Shown piece by piece: positions 25,709 to 33,835 of a stretch of DNA of 64,000 nucleotides. A model generated the notes under the pieces. It ran no database searches, was not told where the DNA came from, and worked only from the letters and a program-made list of their open reading frames with translations. The stretch lies in NCBI GenBank assembly GCA_937890355.1, contig CALACW010000133.1, forward strand, positions 21,023-85,022, in the 5' to 3' direction. Source of the stretch: CALACW01 sp002431305. Lineage in GTDB: Bacteria; Bacillota; Clostridia; Oscillospirales; Acutalibacteraceae. The position numbers were made by a program, and so were the translations under genes. Each line of letters starts with the position of its first letter. Positions within the stretch are counted from its first letter, which is position 1.

Positions 25709-27307
25709 ATGGATAACAAATACGCCATTACGTACGACATCGGAACGACCGGAGTCAAAACATGCGTTTTTGAACTTTCCGACAAGGTAAAACTTCTCGG
25801 AGCAGCCTCCGCCGGTTACAAACTTTACATTCTCCCCGACGGAGGTGCCGAACAGGATCCCGACGAGTGGTGGGACGCTATGTGCTCTACCACAAAAACA
25901 GCTTTAAAAAAAGCAAAAATAAAAGCTAGGGATATAGAGGGTATTTCATTCTGCTCGCAGATGCAGGGACTCGTTCTCGTCGACAAAGACGGCAAACCCG
26001 TACGCAGAGCAATGAGCTATATGGATCAGCGCGCAAGAGACGAGCTTAAAAAGGGAATGGCTCACGGCGTTCAGATAGCGGGCGCGAGCGTTCCCAAACT
26101 TTTAAAATCACTTTACTACACCGGTGCGGTTTCATCCTCTGTAAAGGATCCCGTTTGGAAGTACAAATGGGTTGAGGCTCATGAGCCCGAAGTTTTCGCA
26201 AAGGCACACAAATGGCTTGACGTTAAGGAAGCTCTCATTGCCAGAATGACAGGCAATTTCATCATGACGTCCGACTCTGCGTTCGGCACTCTCCTTTATG
26301 ATATAAGAGACGGAAAACACGACTGGGCCATGCCTATTGTAGACATGATAGGCGTTAAACACGAACACCTTGCACGTATTATAAAATCAACCGACAAAGC
26401 GGGCGTTTTGTCCGAGACAGCGGCAAAAGAGCTCGGACTCGAACCCGGCACCGCAGTATTCGGAGGAGGCGGAGACGCTTCTCTTATCGGAGTCGGCGCA
26501 GGTGCGGTCGGTCTTCACGACACACATATTTATCAAGGAACCTCCGGCTGGGTTTCAACCGTTGTCGAGAAAAGCATGGTTGACACATCGGCTATGATAG
26601 CCGCTATCGTCGGTGCCGACAGCAACTCGTTTAATTATTTTGCAGAACTTGAGACCGCGGGCAAATGCCTCGAATGGGTCAAGGATCATCTTGCGCTCGA
26701 CGAAATCGGCATTTATCTTAAGAAAGAACATGTCGCGGAGGGCTACGAAGCGCAGTACACAAGCCTTTACGACTACATGTCATACATAATCAATCAGGTT
26801 CCCGCAGGAAGCAACGGAGTTATTTTCACCCCCTGGCTTCACGGTAACCGCTGCCCGTTCGAGGATCCCAACGCACGCGGAATGTTCTTCAATTTAAGTC
26901 TCGAAACAGGCAAATCCGAGATTATCCGTTCCGTTGTCGAGGGAGTATGCTATCATCTGAGATGGTTCCTCGAAACCGAAGAGAAAAAGACAAAGACATC
27001 CGACGCTATCCGTTTTGTAGGCGGCGGAGCTCTGTCAAAAGTAACGTGTCAGATTCTCTCTGACATCCTCGGCAGAAAAATTGAAACTGTCGACAACCCG
27101 CAGAATGTCGGCGCAGTCGGCGCAGCGGTAGTTGTTGCGTGCGGACTCGGACTTATAAAGGATATAACCGAGGCTAAAAAGCTCATTCCTGCAACGGACG
27201 TTTTCTACCCCAACAAAGCAAATCACAAAATATACAATAAGTATTTCAACGTCTACAAAGAGCTTTATAACTCAAACAAGAAGAATTTTGCAGCCCTCAA
27301 CGGCTGA
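25709..27307 (+). CDS. FGGY-family carbohydrate kinase
   Basis: A 532-aa sugar kinase of the xylulokinase/gluconokinase type. The N-terminal ATPase loop YDIGTTGVKTCVF (about 7-19) and the second-domain phosphate motif GGGALSKVTCQILSD are present; D295-GDAS-like FGGGGDASLIG marks the nucleotide site. It phosphorylates a pentose, hexose or polyol; the sugar is not readable. The start at 25709 has AGGAGG 6 nt upstream; a longer in-frame start lies inside recR and is not used. The following unknown gene is 20 bp away and probably co-transcribed. Confidence 0.88.
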   Translation: MDNKYAITYDIGTTGVKTCVFELSDKVKLLGAASAGYKLYILPDGGAEQDPDEWWDAMCSTTKTALKKAKIKARDIEGISFCSQMQGLVLVDKDGKPVRRAMSYMDQRARDELKKGMAHGVQIAGASVPKLLKSLYYTGAVSSSVKDPVWKYKWVEAHEPEVFAKAHKWLDVKEALIARMTGNFIMTSDSAFGTLLYDIRDGKHDWAMPIVDMIGVKHEHLARIIKSTDKAGVLSETAAKELGLEPGTAVFGGGGDASLIGVGAGAVGLHDTHIYQGTSGWVSTVVEKSMVDTSAMIAAIVGADSNSFNYFAELETAGKCLEWVKDHLALDEIGIYLKKEHVAEGYEAQYTSLYDYMSYIINQVPAGSNGVIFTPWLHGNRCPFEDPNARGMFFNLSLETGKSEIIRSVVEGVCYHLRWFLETEEKKTKTSDAIRFVGGGALSKVTCQILSDILGRKIETVDNPQNVGAVGAAVVVACGLGLIKDITEAKKLIPATDVFYPNKANHKIYNKYFNVYKELYNSNKKNFAALNG

Positions 27308-27327
27308 GTTCGAAAGGAATTCCTTAA

Positions 27328-28242
27328 ATGATAGATATTACAACCGCTTTTAACATTGTATATAAGGGCATCGACCCCGAAATGAACAAATACGGATTCA
27401 CCGCCTCTGCGCCCGATGCGCTTAAGAATGGGGAAACTCCCCTTTTCACCCGCGATAAATCAAACTATCTTGAGTATAAAGGTGACAAGGGAACGGTACG
27501 CATCCTGTTTAATGAAAACAAATTCCGTTTTCTCTCGGGAGACGCCGACGCTTCGAGCACGGACGACAGTGATTTTAAACTTGTTTCGAGTTATCTGTTC
27601 GTTCCCGACGAATATGACGAAAAAGACGTCCGCTCCATCGTCAACGAGATTATCGAAAATCTCTATGAAACATACAGCAAAAAAGCCATGGCGAAAAAGC
27701 AGGCTTCCGACATAAAAGCTCAGGCAACCGTTACAAAATCACAGGTCAAGAGCGGTTCGCTTCTCTATGACAGCGCGACTCTTGCCGTCAGACTTTCGGC
27801 GATTTATCCCGAATTAAAGGATTATTATAAAGAAAACATCGCCGAATACGGAGAGTTTTTATGTGAAGAATTCTTCAATGACAAGGCGGCTCCGCTTATT
27901 ATCAACACAATAAAGCAGAACGACCAGCAGAAGATGAAAAAATTATTCTCGGTTTTAAATGAGATATATAACGACGGCTCAAACGAGGTTCAGGACGTAA
28001 TCGCGGTTACGATTCTCGGCAAACTTAACAATGATACCGAGCTCATGCACCGCATTCTCCCCTATCTCGGAGAAACCATGCTTGAACCCGTTATGCTTGT
28101 AAACAAGTATCTTTCAAAATCGAAGAGCGCAAGAATGAGACTCGAAAATCCGCCGAAATATAAGCCTAAGAAAAAGAAAAAGAGCGGCGGACTTATGAGT
28201 ACGCTCATGGGCGGCGGCCAGGGCGGAAATATGCCCATGTAA
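27328..28242 (+). CDS. Unknown 304-aa cytosolic protein
   Basis: No family is recognised. The first half (1-110) is alpha/beta and rich in Asp/Lys; the second half (about 140-265) is helical with repeating leucine patterns, in HEAT-like style (LPYLGETMLEPVMLV). The C-terminus is basic then Gly/Met-rich (PKYKPKKKKKSGGLMS, GGGQGGNMPM), reminiscent of nucleic-acid-binding or disordered tails. It has no signal peptide or membrane segment. It follows the FGGY kinase by 20 bp and is closed by a terminator. Ribosome site GAAAGGAA lies about 13 nt upstream. Confidence 0.75.
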   Translation: MIDITTAFNIVYKGIDPEMNKYGFTASAPDALKNGETPLFTRDKSNYLEYKGDKGTVRILFNENKFRFLSGDADASSTDDSDFKLVSSYLFVPDEYDEKDVRSIVNEIIENLYETYSKKAMAKKQASDIKAQATVTKSQVKSGSLLYDSATLAVRLSAIYPELKDYYKENIAEYGEFLCEEFFNDKAAPLIINTIKQNDQQKMKKLFSVLNEIYNDGSNEVQDVIAVTILGKLNNDTELMHRILPYLGETMLEPVMLVNKYLSKSKSARMRLENPPKYKPKKKKKSGGLMSTLMGGGQGGNMPM

Positions 28243-28254
28243 AGGCGAGAAATC

Positions 28255-28287
28255 AATCAGACAGCATATGACCTGTCTGATTTTTTT
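28255..28287 (+). terminator. Terminator after the FGGY kinase operon
   Basis: AATCAGACAG/CTGTCTGATT stem with an 8-nt loop, followed by seven T. Confidence 0.85.
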
Positions 28288-28340
28288 CATATTTAATGCG
28301 TTTTATCGGATAAAAAACAGTTAAACTTTCATTTGTTTAG

Positions 28341-28439
28341 TTTTAACAATTTTTTAAACTCATTTTACCATTGTTTTTAATGATTTAACTTTTTGTTCAT
28401 ATTTAATTAACCACTTTGCATATATTCAACCGTTATAAT
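28341..28439 (+). promoter_or_regulatory. Promoter region of the ligase-oxidoreductase operon with phased TTAAC repeats
   Basis: A consensus -10 TATAAT lies at 28434-28439, but the -35 position (28411-28416, CCACTT) is poor. Just upstream sit TTTTAAC (28341), TTTTACC (28363), ATTTAAC (28383) and AATTAACC (28405-28412), spaced 20-22 bp. The last differs by one base from AATTGACC in the repeats upstream of the LytTR regulator. A weak -35 plus a phased array suggests activator dependence. Confidence 0.45.
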
Positions 28440-28469
28440 TAAAGAAAAATTAAAACGGATGTGATAATT

Positions 28470-30119
28470 ATGTTACCTCCAGCAGGTGAAAACAACTGTT
28501 ATGAGTTTTTAAAACTCTGTACGGGTATATATAAGGACGTTGATATGATGCAGCATTTCTCCGTCCGTTATAAAAGGAGCAGAATTTTTAAAGACATCGA
28601 CGCGTTAAGCGGATATTTTCAAAAAAAACTCGGTCTTAAAGAGGGCGATGTTTATACGGTTTTCATGCCGACTACTGTTCAGGGAATCATTGCTTTTTAC
28701 GCGCTTAACAGCATCGGCGTTATTGTAAATTTCGTTCATCCGCTGATGTCCACTGAGTTTTTGAAAGAGACGCTTGAGGATGTAAATGCTAAGGGCGTTA
28801 TGGTGCTCGATATTCTCTCGAAAGACCACGTAAAAACAATAAATGACAGCGGACTCCCCTGTCTTATATGCCGTTCATCGGACTATTCCGAGGGTATAAA
28901 AAAATTCGGGACAAGCATCGGCGAAAATATTGCAAAAGCCGTTTTTCCGAAATTCAAAAATGCAACATATTATAAAGACGCGCTCGCGGTAAATCTCATT
29001 CCAGAACCGCTTACAAACAACTGCGATACTCCCGCCGTCTATCTTAACGGAGGCGGAACAACGGGCAAAAGCAAGACAATAAAACTTACATCCCGTGCTA
29101 TAAACGAACTTACATCGAGAGTGTCTGAAATTGACGAAATTCATATTCCCGGAGAAGAGGCGGAAATAATAGTCCTGCCCATGTTCCACTGTTTCGGACT
29201 GATAATTGCAATTCATATGGCTCTGTGCAATTCGGCCAGAATTATTCCGATGATGCAGTTCGACGCTAAACTTTTCAATAAATTAATGAGAAAAAATCTC
29301 ATTGTCGGATTCGGGGGAATTCCGCTTATGTTCGAAAAGCTTATGAGAGAAAAACATTTCGACGGACCGTGGCTTAAAAACGTCAGAATGATGTTCTGCG
29401 GAGGCGACGATATCAGCGACGATTTCCTCGATACATTCAACTCTTATTTTGAAAAATGGGGCGCTCCCGGACGCTTAAGACAGGGTTACGGTCTCACCGA
29501 AATCGGCTCCGTATGCTGTACGACAACAAACACCGACTATAAGCGCGGTTCCATCGGCAAACCGCTGAACGGAATCAGAGTCGAAATATGGGATGATGAC
29601 CATAACGAACTTCCCGCCGGGGAAATCGGCGAAATTGCCGTTTCCGGTCCTACCATAATGAGCGGATATTACACAAAGGACGGTCCCGAAGACCTCGGAC
29701 TTTATAAGGATAAGGACGGCGTAAAATGGGTTCTTTCGGGCGATCTTGCCTATAAAGACAAGGACGGTTATCTGTTTTTCTCAGGCAGAAAGAAAAGAGT
29801 TATAATTATTTCGGGTTATAACGTTTATCCGAACGATATTGAGAAAAAAGTCGGCGAACTTGATTATATAAAGGACGTATGTGCCGTTCAGGGCTGGCAG
29901 AACGACCGCTCTATCGTAAGACTTTATGTTTCTCTTAAAAAGAATGTTGACAAAGCACAGTGCGAAAGCGAAATAAGACAGCTTTGTGAAAATAATTTCT
30001 CTAAATTCTACATTCCCAGGGAAATAGTATTCTTAAATGAGCTTCCTCAGACTCCGCTTATGAAAGTCGATTTCATGAAATTAAGTCAGATGAAGCCGAA
30101 CGATCCGATATACAAATAA
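28470..30119 (+). CDS. AMP-dependent acyl-CoA synthetase (ligase 2)
   Basis: A 549-aa adenylate-forming enzyme, closely similar to ligase 1 at 11078-12751 across its length, including the odd loop GGGTTGKSKT, GQGYGLTE-like RQGYGLTEIG, SGDLAYKDKDGY and GRKKRVIIISGYNVYP. The start is taken at 28470 with GGATGTG upstream. It heads an operon with a ferredoxin and the alpha, beta and gamma subunits of a 2-oxoacid oxidoreductase. It probably supplies or uses the acyl-CoA partner of that enzyme (a branched or aryl acid by inference). Confidence 0.9.
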   Translation: MLPPAGENNCYEFLKLCTGIYKDVDMMQHFSVRYKRSRIFKDIDALSGYFQKKLGLKEGDVYTVFMPTTVQGIIAFYALNSIGVIVNFVHPLMSTEFLKETLEDVNAKGVMVLDILSKDHVKTINDSGLPCLICRSSDYSEGIKKFGTSIGENIAKAVFPKFKNATYYKDALAVNLIPEPLTNNCDTPAVYLNGGGTTGKSKTIKLTSRAINELTSRVSEIDEIHIPGEEAEIIVLPMFHCFGLIIAIHMALCNSARIIPMMQFDAKLFNKLMRKNLIVGFGGIPLMFEKLMREKHFDGPWLKNVRMMFCGGDDISDDFLDTFNSYFEKWGAPGRLRQGYGLTEIGSVCCTTTNTDYKRGSIGKPLNGIRVEIWDDDHNELPAGEIGEIAVSGPTIMSGYYTKDGPEDLGLYKDKDGVKWVLSGDLAYKDKDGYLFFSGRKKRVIIISGYNVYPNDIEKKVGELDYIKDVCAVQGWQNDRSIVRLYVSLKKNVDKAQCESEIRQLCENNFSKFYIPREIVFLNELPQTPLMKVDFMKLSQMKPNDPIYK

Positions 30120-30154
30120 AAGAATAAACAGAAAATGAAGGAGATGTTCTTGAC

Positions 30155-30361
30155 ATGTTAAGGATTAACTCATATTTATGCAAGAGCTGCGGTTACTGCA
30201 TAAAATTCTGTCCCAGGCAAATCCTCAATATGAGCGGCGAACGAAACAAACGCGGATTCTTTTACCCCTCTCTTACCGACAGCGACAAATGTCTGTCATG
30301 CGCAATATGCGCGTCGGTATGTCCGGAGGGCGCGATAGAACTTAACGGGGAGGATGAGTAA
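30155..30361 (+). CDS. 2-oxoacid:ferredoxin oxidoreductase, ferredoxin-like delta subunit
   Basis: A 68-aa protein with two 4Fe-4S motifs: C9, C12, C15, C19 and C46, C49, C52, C56. It passes electrons between the catalytic subunits and free ferredoxin. AAGGAG is upstream. The next gene starts within a few bases of its stop, so the two are coupled. Confidence 0.92.
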   Translation: MLRINSYLCKSCGYCIKFCPRQILNMSGERNKRGFFYPSLTDSDKCLSCAICASVCPEGAIELNGEDE

Positions 30362-30362
30362 A

Positions 30363-31442
30363 ATGGGCGAAAAACGTTTCATGAAGGGCAATGAAGCCAT
30401 AGCGGAAGCGGCAGTCAGAGGCGGATGCAGATTTTTTGCAGGCTACCCCATCACTCCGCAGAACGAAATTCCCGAGTATCTCTCATGGAGACTGCCCGAG
30501 GTCGGCGGTTCGTTCGTACAGGGCGAGAGCGAAATAGCTTCCGTTAACATGGTATACGGCGCGTCCGCAATGGGAACGAGAGCCATGACCAGTTCCTCGG
30601 GCCCCGGCATCAGCTTAAAGGCAGAAGGTATCTCCTATCTTGCGGCTGCAATGCTTCCCGCATTGATAGTTAATATAAGCAGAGGAGGGCCCGGACTCGG
30701 CTCCATACAGCCCGCGCAGTCGGATTATTTGCAGGCGACAAAGGCTCTCGGACACGGCGGATTCCATGCGATGGTATTTGCTCCGAATTCGGCTCAGGAA
30801 GCGTGCGATATAGTTTACGAATCATTCGAATATGCCGAGCGCGACAGGAACCCAGTACTCGTTTTAATGGACGGCTGTCTCGGAAATATCATGGAGGAAG
30901 TCGAACTTCCCGAAATGAAAGAAATTAAGTACGAGGATGTCCCCGAATGGAGTCTTTCAAGACGTAACGGCAGAGACTATCAGGGAAATATAACTCCTAT
31001 TTACACAGAGCCTATTCTCGAGGGACTCAACGCGATGGCGGGCGAAATGTACAAGGACTGGGAGGAAAACGACGTTAAAGTCGAAGAATTCATGGTCGAC
31101 GACGCCGAATACGTTATCGTCGCGTACGGTATCGCTTCAAGAGTATCAAAAGAAGCCGTTATTAATTTAAGAGAAAAAGGAATTAAAGTCGGATTAATAA
31201 GACCGATAACTCTTTTCCCGTTCCCGAAAAAGAGTATTAAAAATCTTGATTATAACCGCGTTAAGGGAATTATCGATATCGAAATGACTATTCCCGCTCA
31301 GATGCGCGAGGATATTGAACTCCAGGTTATGGGCAGATGTCCCGTATACGAATACGGCAGAAGCGGCGGATGTCTGCTTGACGACGACGGCGTAAGAGAA
31401 GCTATCGAAAATATAGTTTGCGGAGGCGGAGAAAATGGCTGA
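30363..31442 (+). CDS. 2-oxoacid:ferredoxin oxidoreductase alpha subunit (VorB/KorA-like)
   Basis: A 359-aa subunit with the pyrimidine-side TPP domain: GYPITPQNEIPEYLS, GESEIASVNMVYGASA, TSSSGPGISLK and SRGGPGLGS. It forms the active site with the beta subunit, converting a 2-oxoacid, CoA and oxidised ferredoxin to acyl-CoA and CO2, or the reverse. The start at 30363 (MGEKRF) is chosen because GGGGAGG lies 9 nt upstream; an ATG three codons earlier touches the ribosome site. It overlaps the beta gene. The acid handled (branched, 2-oxoglutarate or aryl) cannot be decided from sequence. Confidence 0.93.
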   Translation: MGEKRFMKGNEAIAEAAVRGGCRFFAGYPITPQNEIPEYLSWRLPEVGGSFVQGESEIASVNMVYGASAMGTRAMTSSSGPGISLKAEGISYLAAAMLPALIVNISRGGPGLGSIQPAQSDYLQATKALGHGGFHAMVFAPNSAQEACDIVYESFEYAERDRNPVLVLMDGCLGNIMEEVELPEMKEIKYEDVPEWSLSRRNGRDYQGNITPIYTEPILEGLNAMAGEMYKDWEENDVKVEEFMVDDAEYVIVAYGIASRVSKEAVINLREKGIKVGLIRPITLFPFPKKSIKNLDYNRVKGIIDIEMTIPAQMREDIELQVMGRCPVYEYGRSGGCLLDDDGVREAIENIVCGGGENG

Positions 31443-32178
31443 ATATAAAAGACCCGAACTTATAGCAGACTCTCCGAGCGGTTACTGCCCCGGATGTCTG
31501 CACTCGCTTGCGACGAAACTCATCGCGGAAGTTATCGAGGAAATGGGACAGGCTGATAATTCGTTAAACGTTATCTCCGTAGGATGTTCCGCACTTAATA
31601 TTCTCTACTGGGGCGGAGATTTTCTTTCTGTTGCGCACGGCAGAGCTCCCGCGGCGGCAACGGGAATTAAACGTTCAAATCCCGAACGTCTCGTTTTCGC
31701 TTATCAGGGCGACGGCGACCTTGCGGCAATAGGACTTGCCGAGATTATTTCTGCGGCAAACAGAGGCGAGCATTTCACCGTAATATTCGCTAACAATCAG
31801 ACTTACGGCATGACGGGCGGTCAGATGGCACCGACAACGTTAATCGGACAGAAAACAACCACGTCCGTTTACGGCAGAGACCCGGCAACGACGGGCTATC
31901 CGTTTAAAATGTGCGAACTTATTTCACAGCTGGAGGCTCCCGCATATGTCGCCAGATTTGCATTAAACTCGCCTAAGGGCATTATGGACGCGAAGAAGGG
32001 TATCAGAAAATCGTTCGAATATCAGATGGCAGACAAGGGCTTTACATTCGTCGAACTCCTTACAAACTGTCCGACGAACTGGAAGATGACTCCCCTTCAG
32101 ACGCTTGATTATATGAATACAAATACGATTCCGTACTTTAAACCCGGAGTTTACAAGGATAAGGAGGCGGACAAATAA
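31435..32178 (+). CDS. 2-oxoacid:ferredoxin oxidoreductase beta subunit (TPP-binding)
   Basis: A 247-aa subunit. The TPP/Mg motif begins GDGDLAAIG at 92-100 and ends at NN 120-121, followed by TYGMTGGQ. Cysteines 18, 21 and 51 (GYCPGC and VGCSAL) and another in the C-terminal part could bind the iron-sulfur cluster close to TPP. The gene overlaps both neighbours by a few bases. It completes the catalytic pair with the alpha subunit. Confidence 0.94.
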   Translation: MAEYKRPELIADSPSGYCPGCLHSLATKLIAEVIEEMGQADNSLNVISVGCSALNILYWGGDFLSVAHGRAPAAATGIKRSNPERLVFAYQGDGDLAAIGLAEIISAANRGEHFTVIFANNQTYGMTGGQMAPTTLIGQKTTTSVYGRDPATTGYPFKMCELISQLEAPAYVARFALNSPKGIMDAKKGIRKSFEYQMADKGFTFVELLTNCPTNWKMTPLQTLDYMNTNTIPYFKPGVYKDKEADK

Positions 32179-32726
32179 TGAAAAGCTCATTTGTTTTTTC
32201 AGGCTCGGGCGGTCAGGGCATTATGAGTGCGGGTATCATGCTCGCGCACACAGCAATTGACATGGGCAAGCACGCTACTTATCTGCCTGAGTACGGCCCC
32301 GAACAGCGCGGAGGCAGTGCAAAATGCACCGTTGTAATCAGCGATGACCCCATCATATCACCGCTTCCCAAGCACTGCGACAACCTTATAGCATTAAACG
32401 CTCTCGCCTATGCAAAATTCGGCGATGATATCAAGGAAGGCGGACTTCTGCTTGCTAATTCAAATAGAATTCAAGACGGTCTTGACAGAACGGACGTAAC
32501 GGTTATTTCCGCACCCGTTGACGATATTTCGCTGGAAGTCGGCTCATCGAAAGCTGCAAATATTATTCTTTTAGGAATACTTATCGGAGCCACGGATATC
32601 GTATCGAAAGATACGCTTATACTCTCGCTCGAAGATAAATTCAAGGATAAAAAACCTGAAATTCTCGAAATGAATTTACGAGCTCTCGATAAAGGAATTG
32701 AGCTCGGCAAACAGGCAAAGAAATAA
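32178..32726 (+). CDS. 2-oxoacid:ferredoxin oxidoreductase gamma subunit
   Basis: A 182-aa subunit with FSGSGGQGIMSAGIMLA at the N-terminus and TYLPEYGPEQRGGSAKCTV, both standard for the gamma chain of the four-subunit type. It overlaps the beta stop and precedes the small unknown gene by 17 bp. With the preceding genes the order delta-alpha-beta-gamma is complete, so the enzyme should be functional. Confidence 0.93.
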   Translation: MKSSFVFSGSGGQGIMSAGIMLAHTAIDMGKHATYLPEYGPEQRGGSAKCTVVISDDPIISPLPKHCDNLIALNALAYAKFGDDIKEGGLLLANSNRIQDGLDRTDVTVISAPVDDISLEVGSSKAANIILLGILIGATDIVSKDTLILSLEDKFKDKKPEILEMNLRALDKGIELGKQAKK

Positions 32727-32743
32727 TAACGGAGGTTAATACA

Positions 32744-33076
32744 ATGGCAAAAATAGGTTTAGGCTGCTGGGCGGGCAAAATTTCGCTCAGAATAGCCAGA
32801 GGCGAAGTTAAATTTAAAATAGAGGACAACAACGGCGAGTACAAAATCACCACCGACCTTCCCGGCGCATTAAAAAGCGCAAAAATCTCGTTTATGGATC
32901 TCAAAGAAGAACCCGACGGCAAAACAATTTCGGGCAAAGGCACAATTTCAGTTCTCCCCGGCAGAAAACTCGAGGGCGCGTTCACTTTCGAGGACGACAC
33001 CTTTACGGGCGAAATCAAAGCTCCCGTTGTAGGCAAGATTAAAATCACCGACGGCCACCGCATAGACTCGTTCTGA
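32744..33076 (+). CDS. Unknown 110-aa beta-rich protein of the oxidoreductase operon
   Basis: A small, cytosolic protein without Cys pairs or membrane segment (single Cys8). Alternating patterns (KFKIEDNNGEYKITTDL, GAFTFEDDTFTGEIKAP) predict an all-beta fold of lipocalin- or SHOCT-unlike type; no family is recognised. GGAGG lies 9 nt before the ATG, and it is the last gene before the operon terminator. Position suggests it serves the oxidoreductase or its product, for example as a small binding protein, but that is inference. Confidence 0.75.
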   Translation: MAKIGLGCWAGKISLRIARGEVKFKIEDNNGEYKITTDLPGALKSAKISFMDLKEEPDGKTISGKGTISVLPGRKLEGAFTFEDDTFTGEIKAPVVGKIKITDGHRIDSF

Positions 33077-33617
33077 TTTGACGAAATACAAAATCCCGCG
33101 CAGATTTTTCACCTGCGCGGGTGTTGTTTTTATTGTTCTGATTTACAATTATTTCTTCCAAATTTAAACATCCGGAAAAAGGTGAATCTCCTATCTTTGA
33201 AACATTGCACGGAATTTCTATACCTGTCAGTCCGGTACAATTACAAAAAATATCATCTCCTAATTCAACAACACTGTCAGATAGTGTTATATTTTTAAGA
33301 CCTGAACATCTCATGAATGCATAGTTTCCTATTTTTAAAACGCTGTCCGGTATTTTTACATTTACCAAACTTGTGCAGCTATCAAAAGCAAAACTGCCTA
33401 TCTCAGTAACTCTTTTGCCGTCAAGTTCAGCCGGTATAACAATATCTGTATCATTGCCGGTATAATTTGTTATTTCTACAGTTCCGTCGTTAAGTAACGA
33501 ATACTCATAATCCCCGCTTGTCTCCGCGCCGACAGAAAACGACAGCCCCGCAAAGCAGGACAAAAGCATAATAACAGACAAAACAACAGATATTGTCCGC
33601 CGTCCCATTCTTTTCAT
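33045..33617 (-). CDS. Truncated BspA-type LRR surface protein
   Basis: A 190-aa frame with a signal peptide (1-31) and about five BspA LRR units (VTEIGSFAFDSCTSL, LKIGNYAFMRCSGL and so on). After NLEEIIVNQNNKN the repeat pattern stops abruptly and the last 27 residues are foreign: they are encoded antisense to the terminator and 3' end of the oxidoreductase operon. The gene has a GGAGG ribosome site and a strong promoter. It is probably the 5' stump of a larger protein cut by a rearrangement, and may be a pseudogene. The signal and LRR content are certain; function as it stands is doubtful. Confidence 0.6.
   Translation of the reverse strand: MKRMGRRTISVVLSVIMLLSCFAGLSFSVGAETSGDYEYSLLNDGTVEITNYTGNDTDIVIPAELDGKRVTEIGSFAFDSCTSLVNVKIPDSVLKIGNYAFMRCSGLKNITLSDSVVELGDDIFCNCTGLTGIEIPCNVSKIGDSPFSGCLNLEEIIVNQNNKNNTRAGEKSARDFVFRQIRTSLCGGRR
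33095..33130 (+). terminator. Terminator of the ligase-oxidoreductase operon
   Basis: CCCGCGCAG/CTGCGCGGG stem (33095-33103 and 33113-33121) followed by TGTTGTTTTT. It also lies inside the antisense reading frame of the truncated LRR gene. Confidence 0.85.
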
Positions 33618-33711
33618 AAAACAACCTCCGAAATTTCACATTAACAGTACAATCCGTAATGCACTGCCCTCTCAAAACGGTAAACATGCTATATATTTCC
33701 GTTACAGTATA

Positions 33712-33740
33712 ATTATAAATGAGATTTACATGGATTGCAA
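33712..33740 (-). promoter_or_regulatory. Promoter of the truncated LRR gene
   Basis: On the minus strand TTGCAA (33740-33735), a 17-bp spacer and TATAAT (33717-33712). The leader is about 90 nt; the rest of the 33618-33835 gap shows nothing else but the GDPD terminator. Confidence 0.7.
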
Positions 33741-33795
33741 GTAAAACACAATAAAATAATATATTTTTTGTAAAAATTTGATTTAAATAATCAAA

Positions 33796-33828
33796 AAAAA
33801 CCGTCGGGATAAAGTCCTCCGGCGGTAC
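33796..33828 (-). terminator. Terminator after GDPD gene
   Basis: An imperfect ACCGCCGGAGGA/TCCCGACGGT stem on the minus strand with a T-run beyond it. Confidence 0.7.
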
Positions 33829-33835
33829 GATTATA

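Noticed and set aside
33045..33130. Functional overlap of the truncated LRR tail with the 110-aa gene
   Set aside because: The tail is the antisense of a terminator and shows no domain logic.
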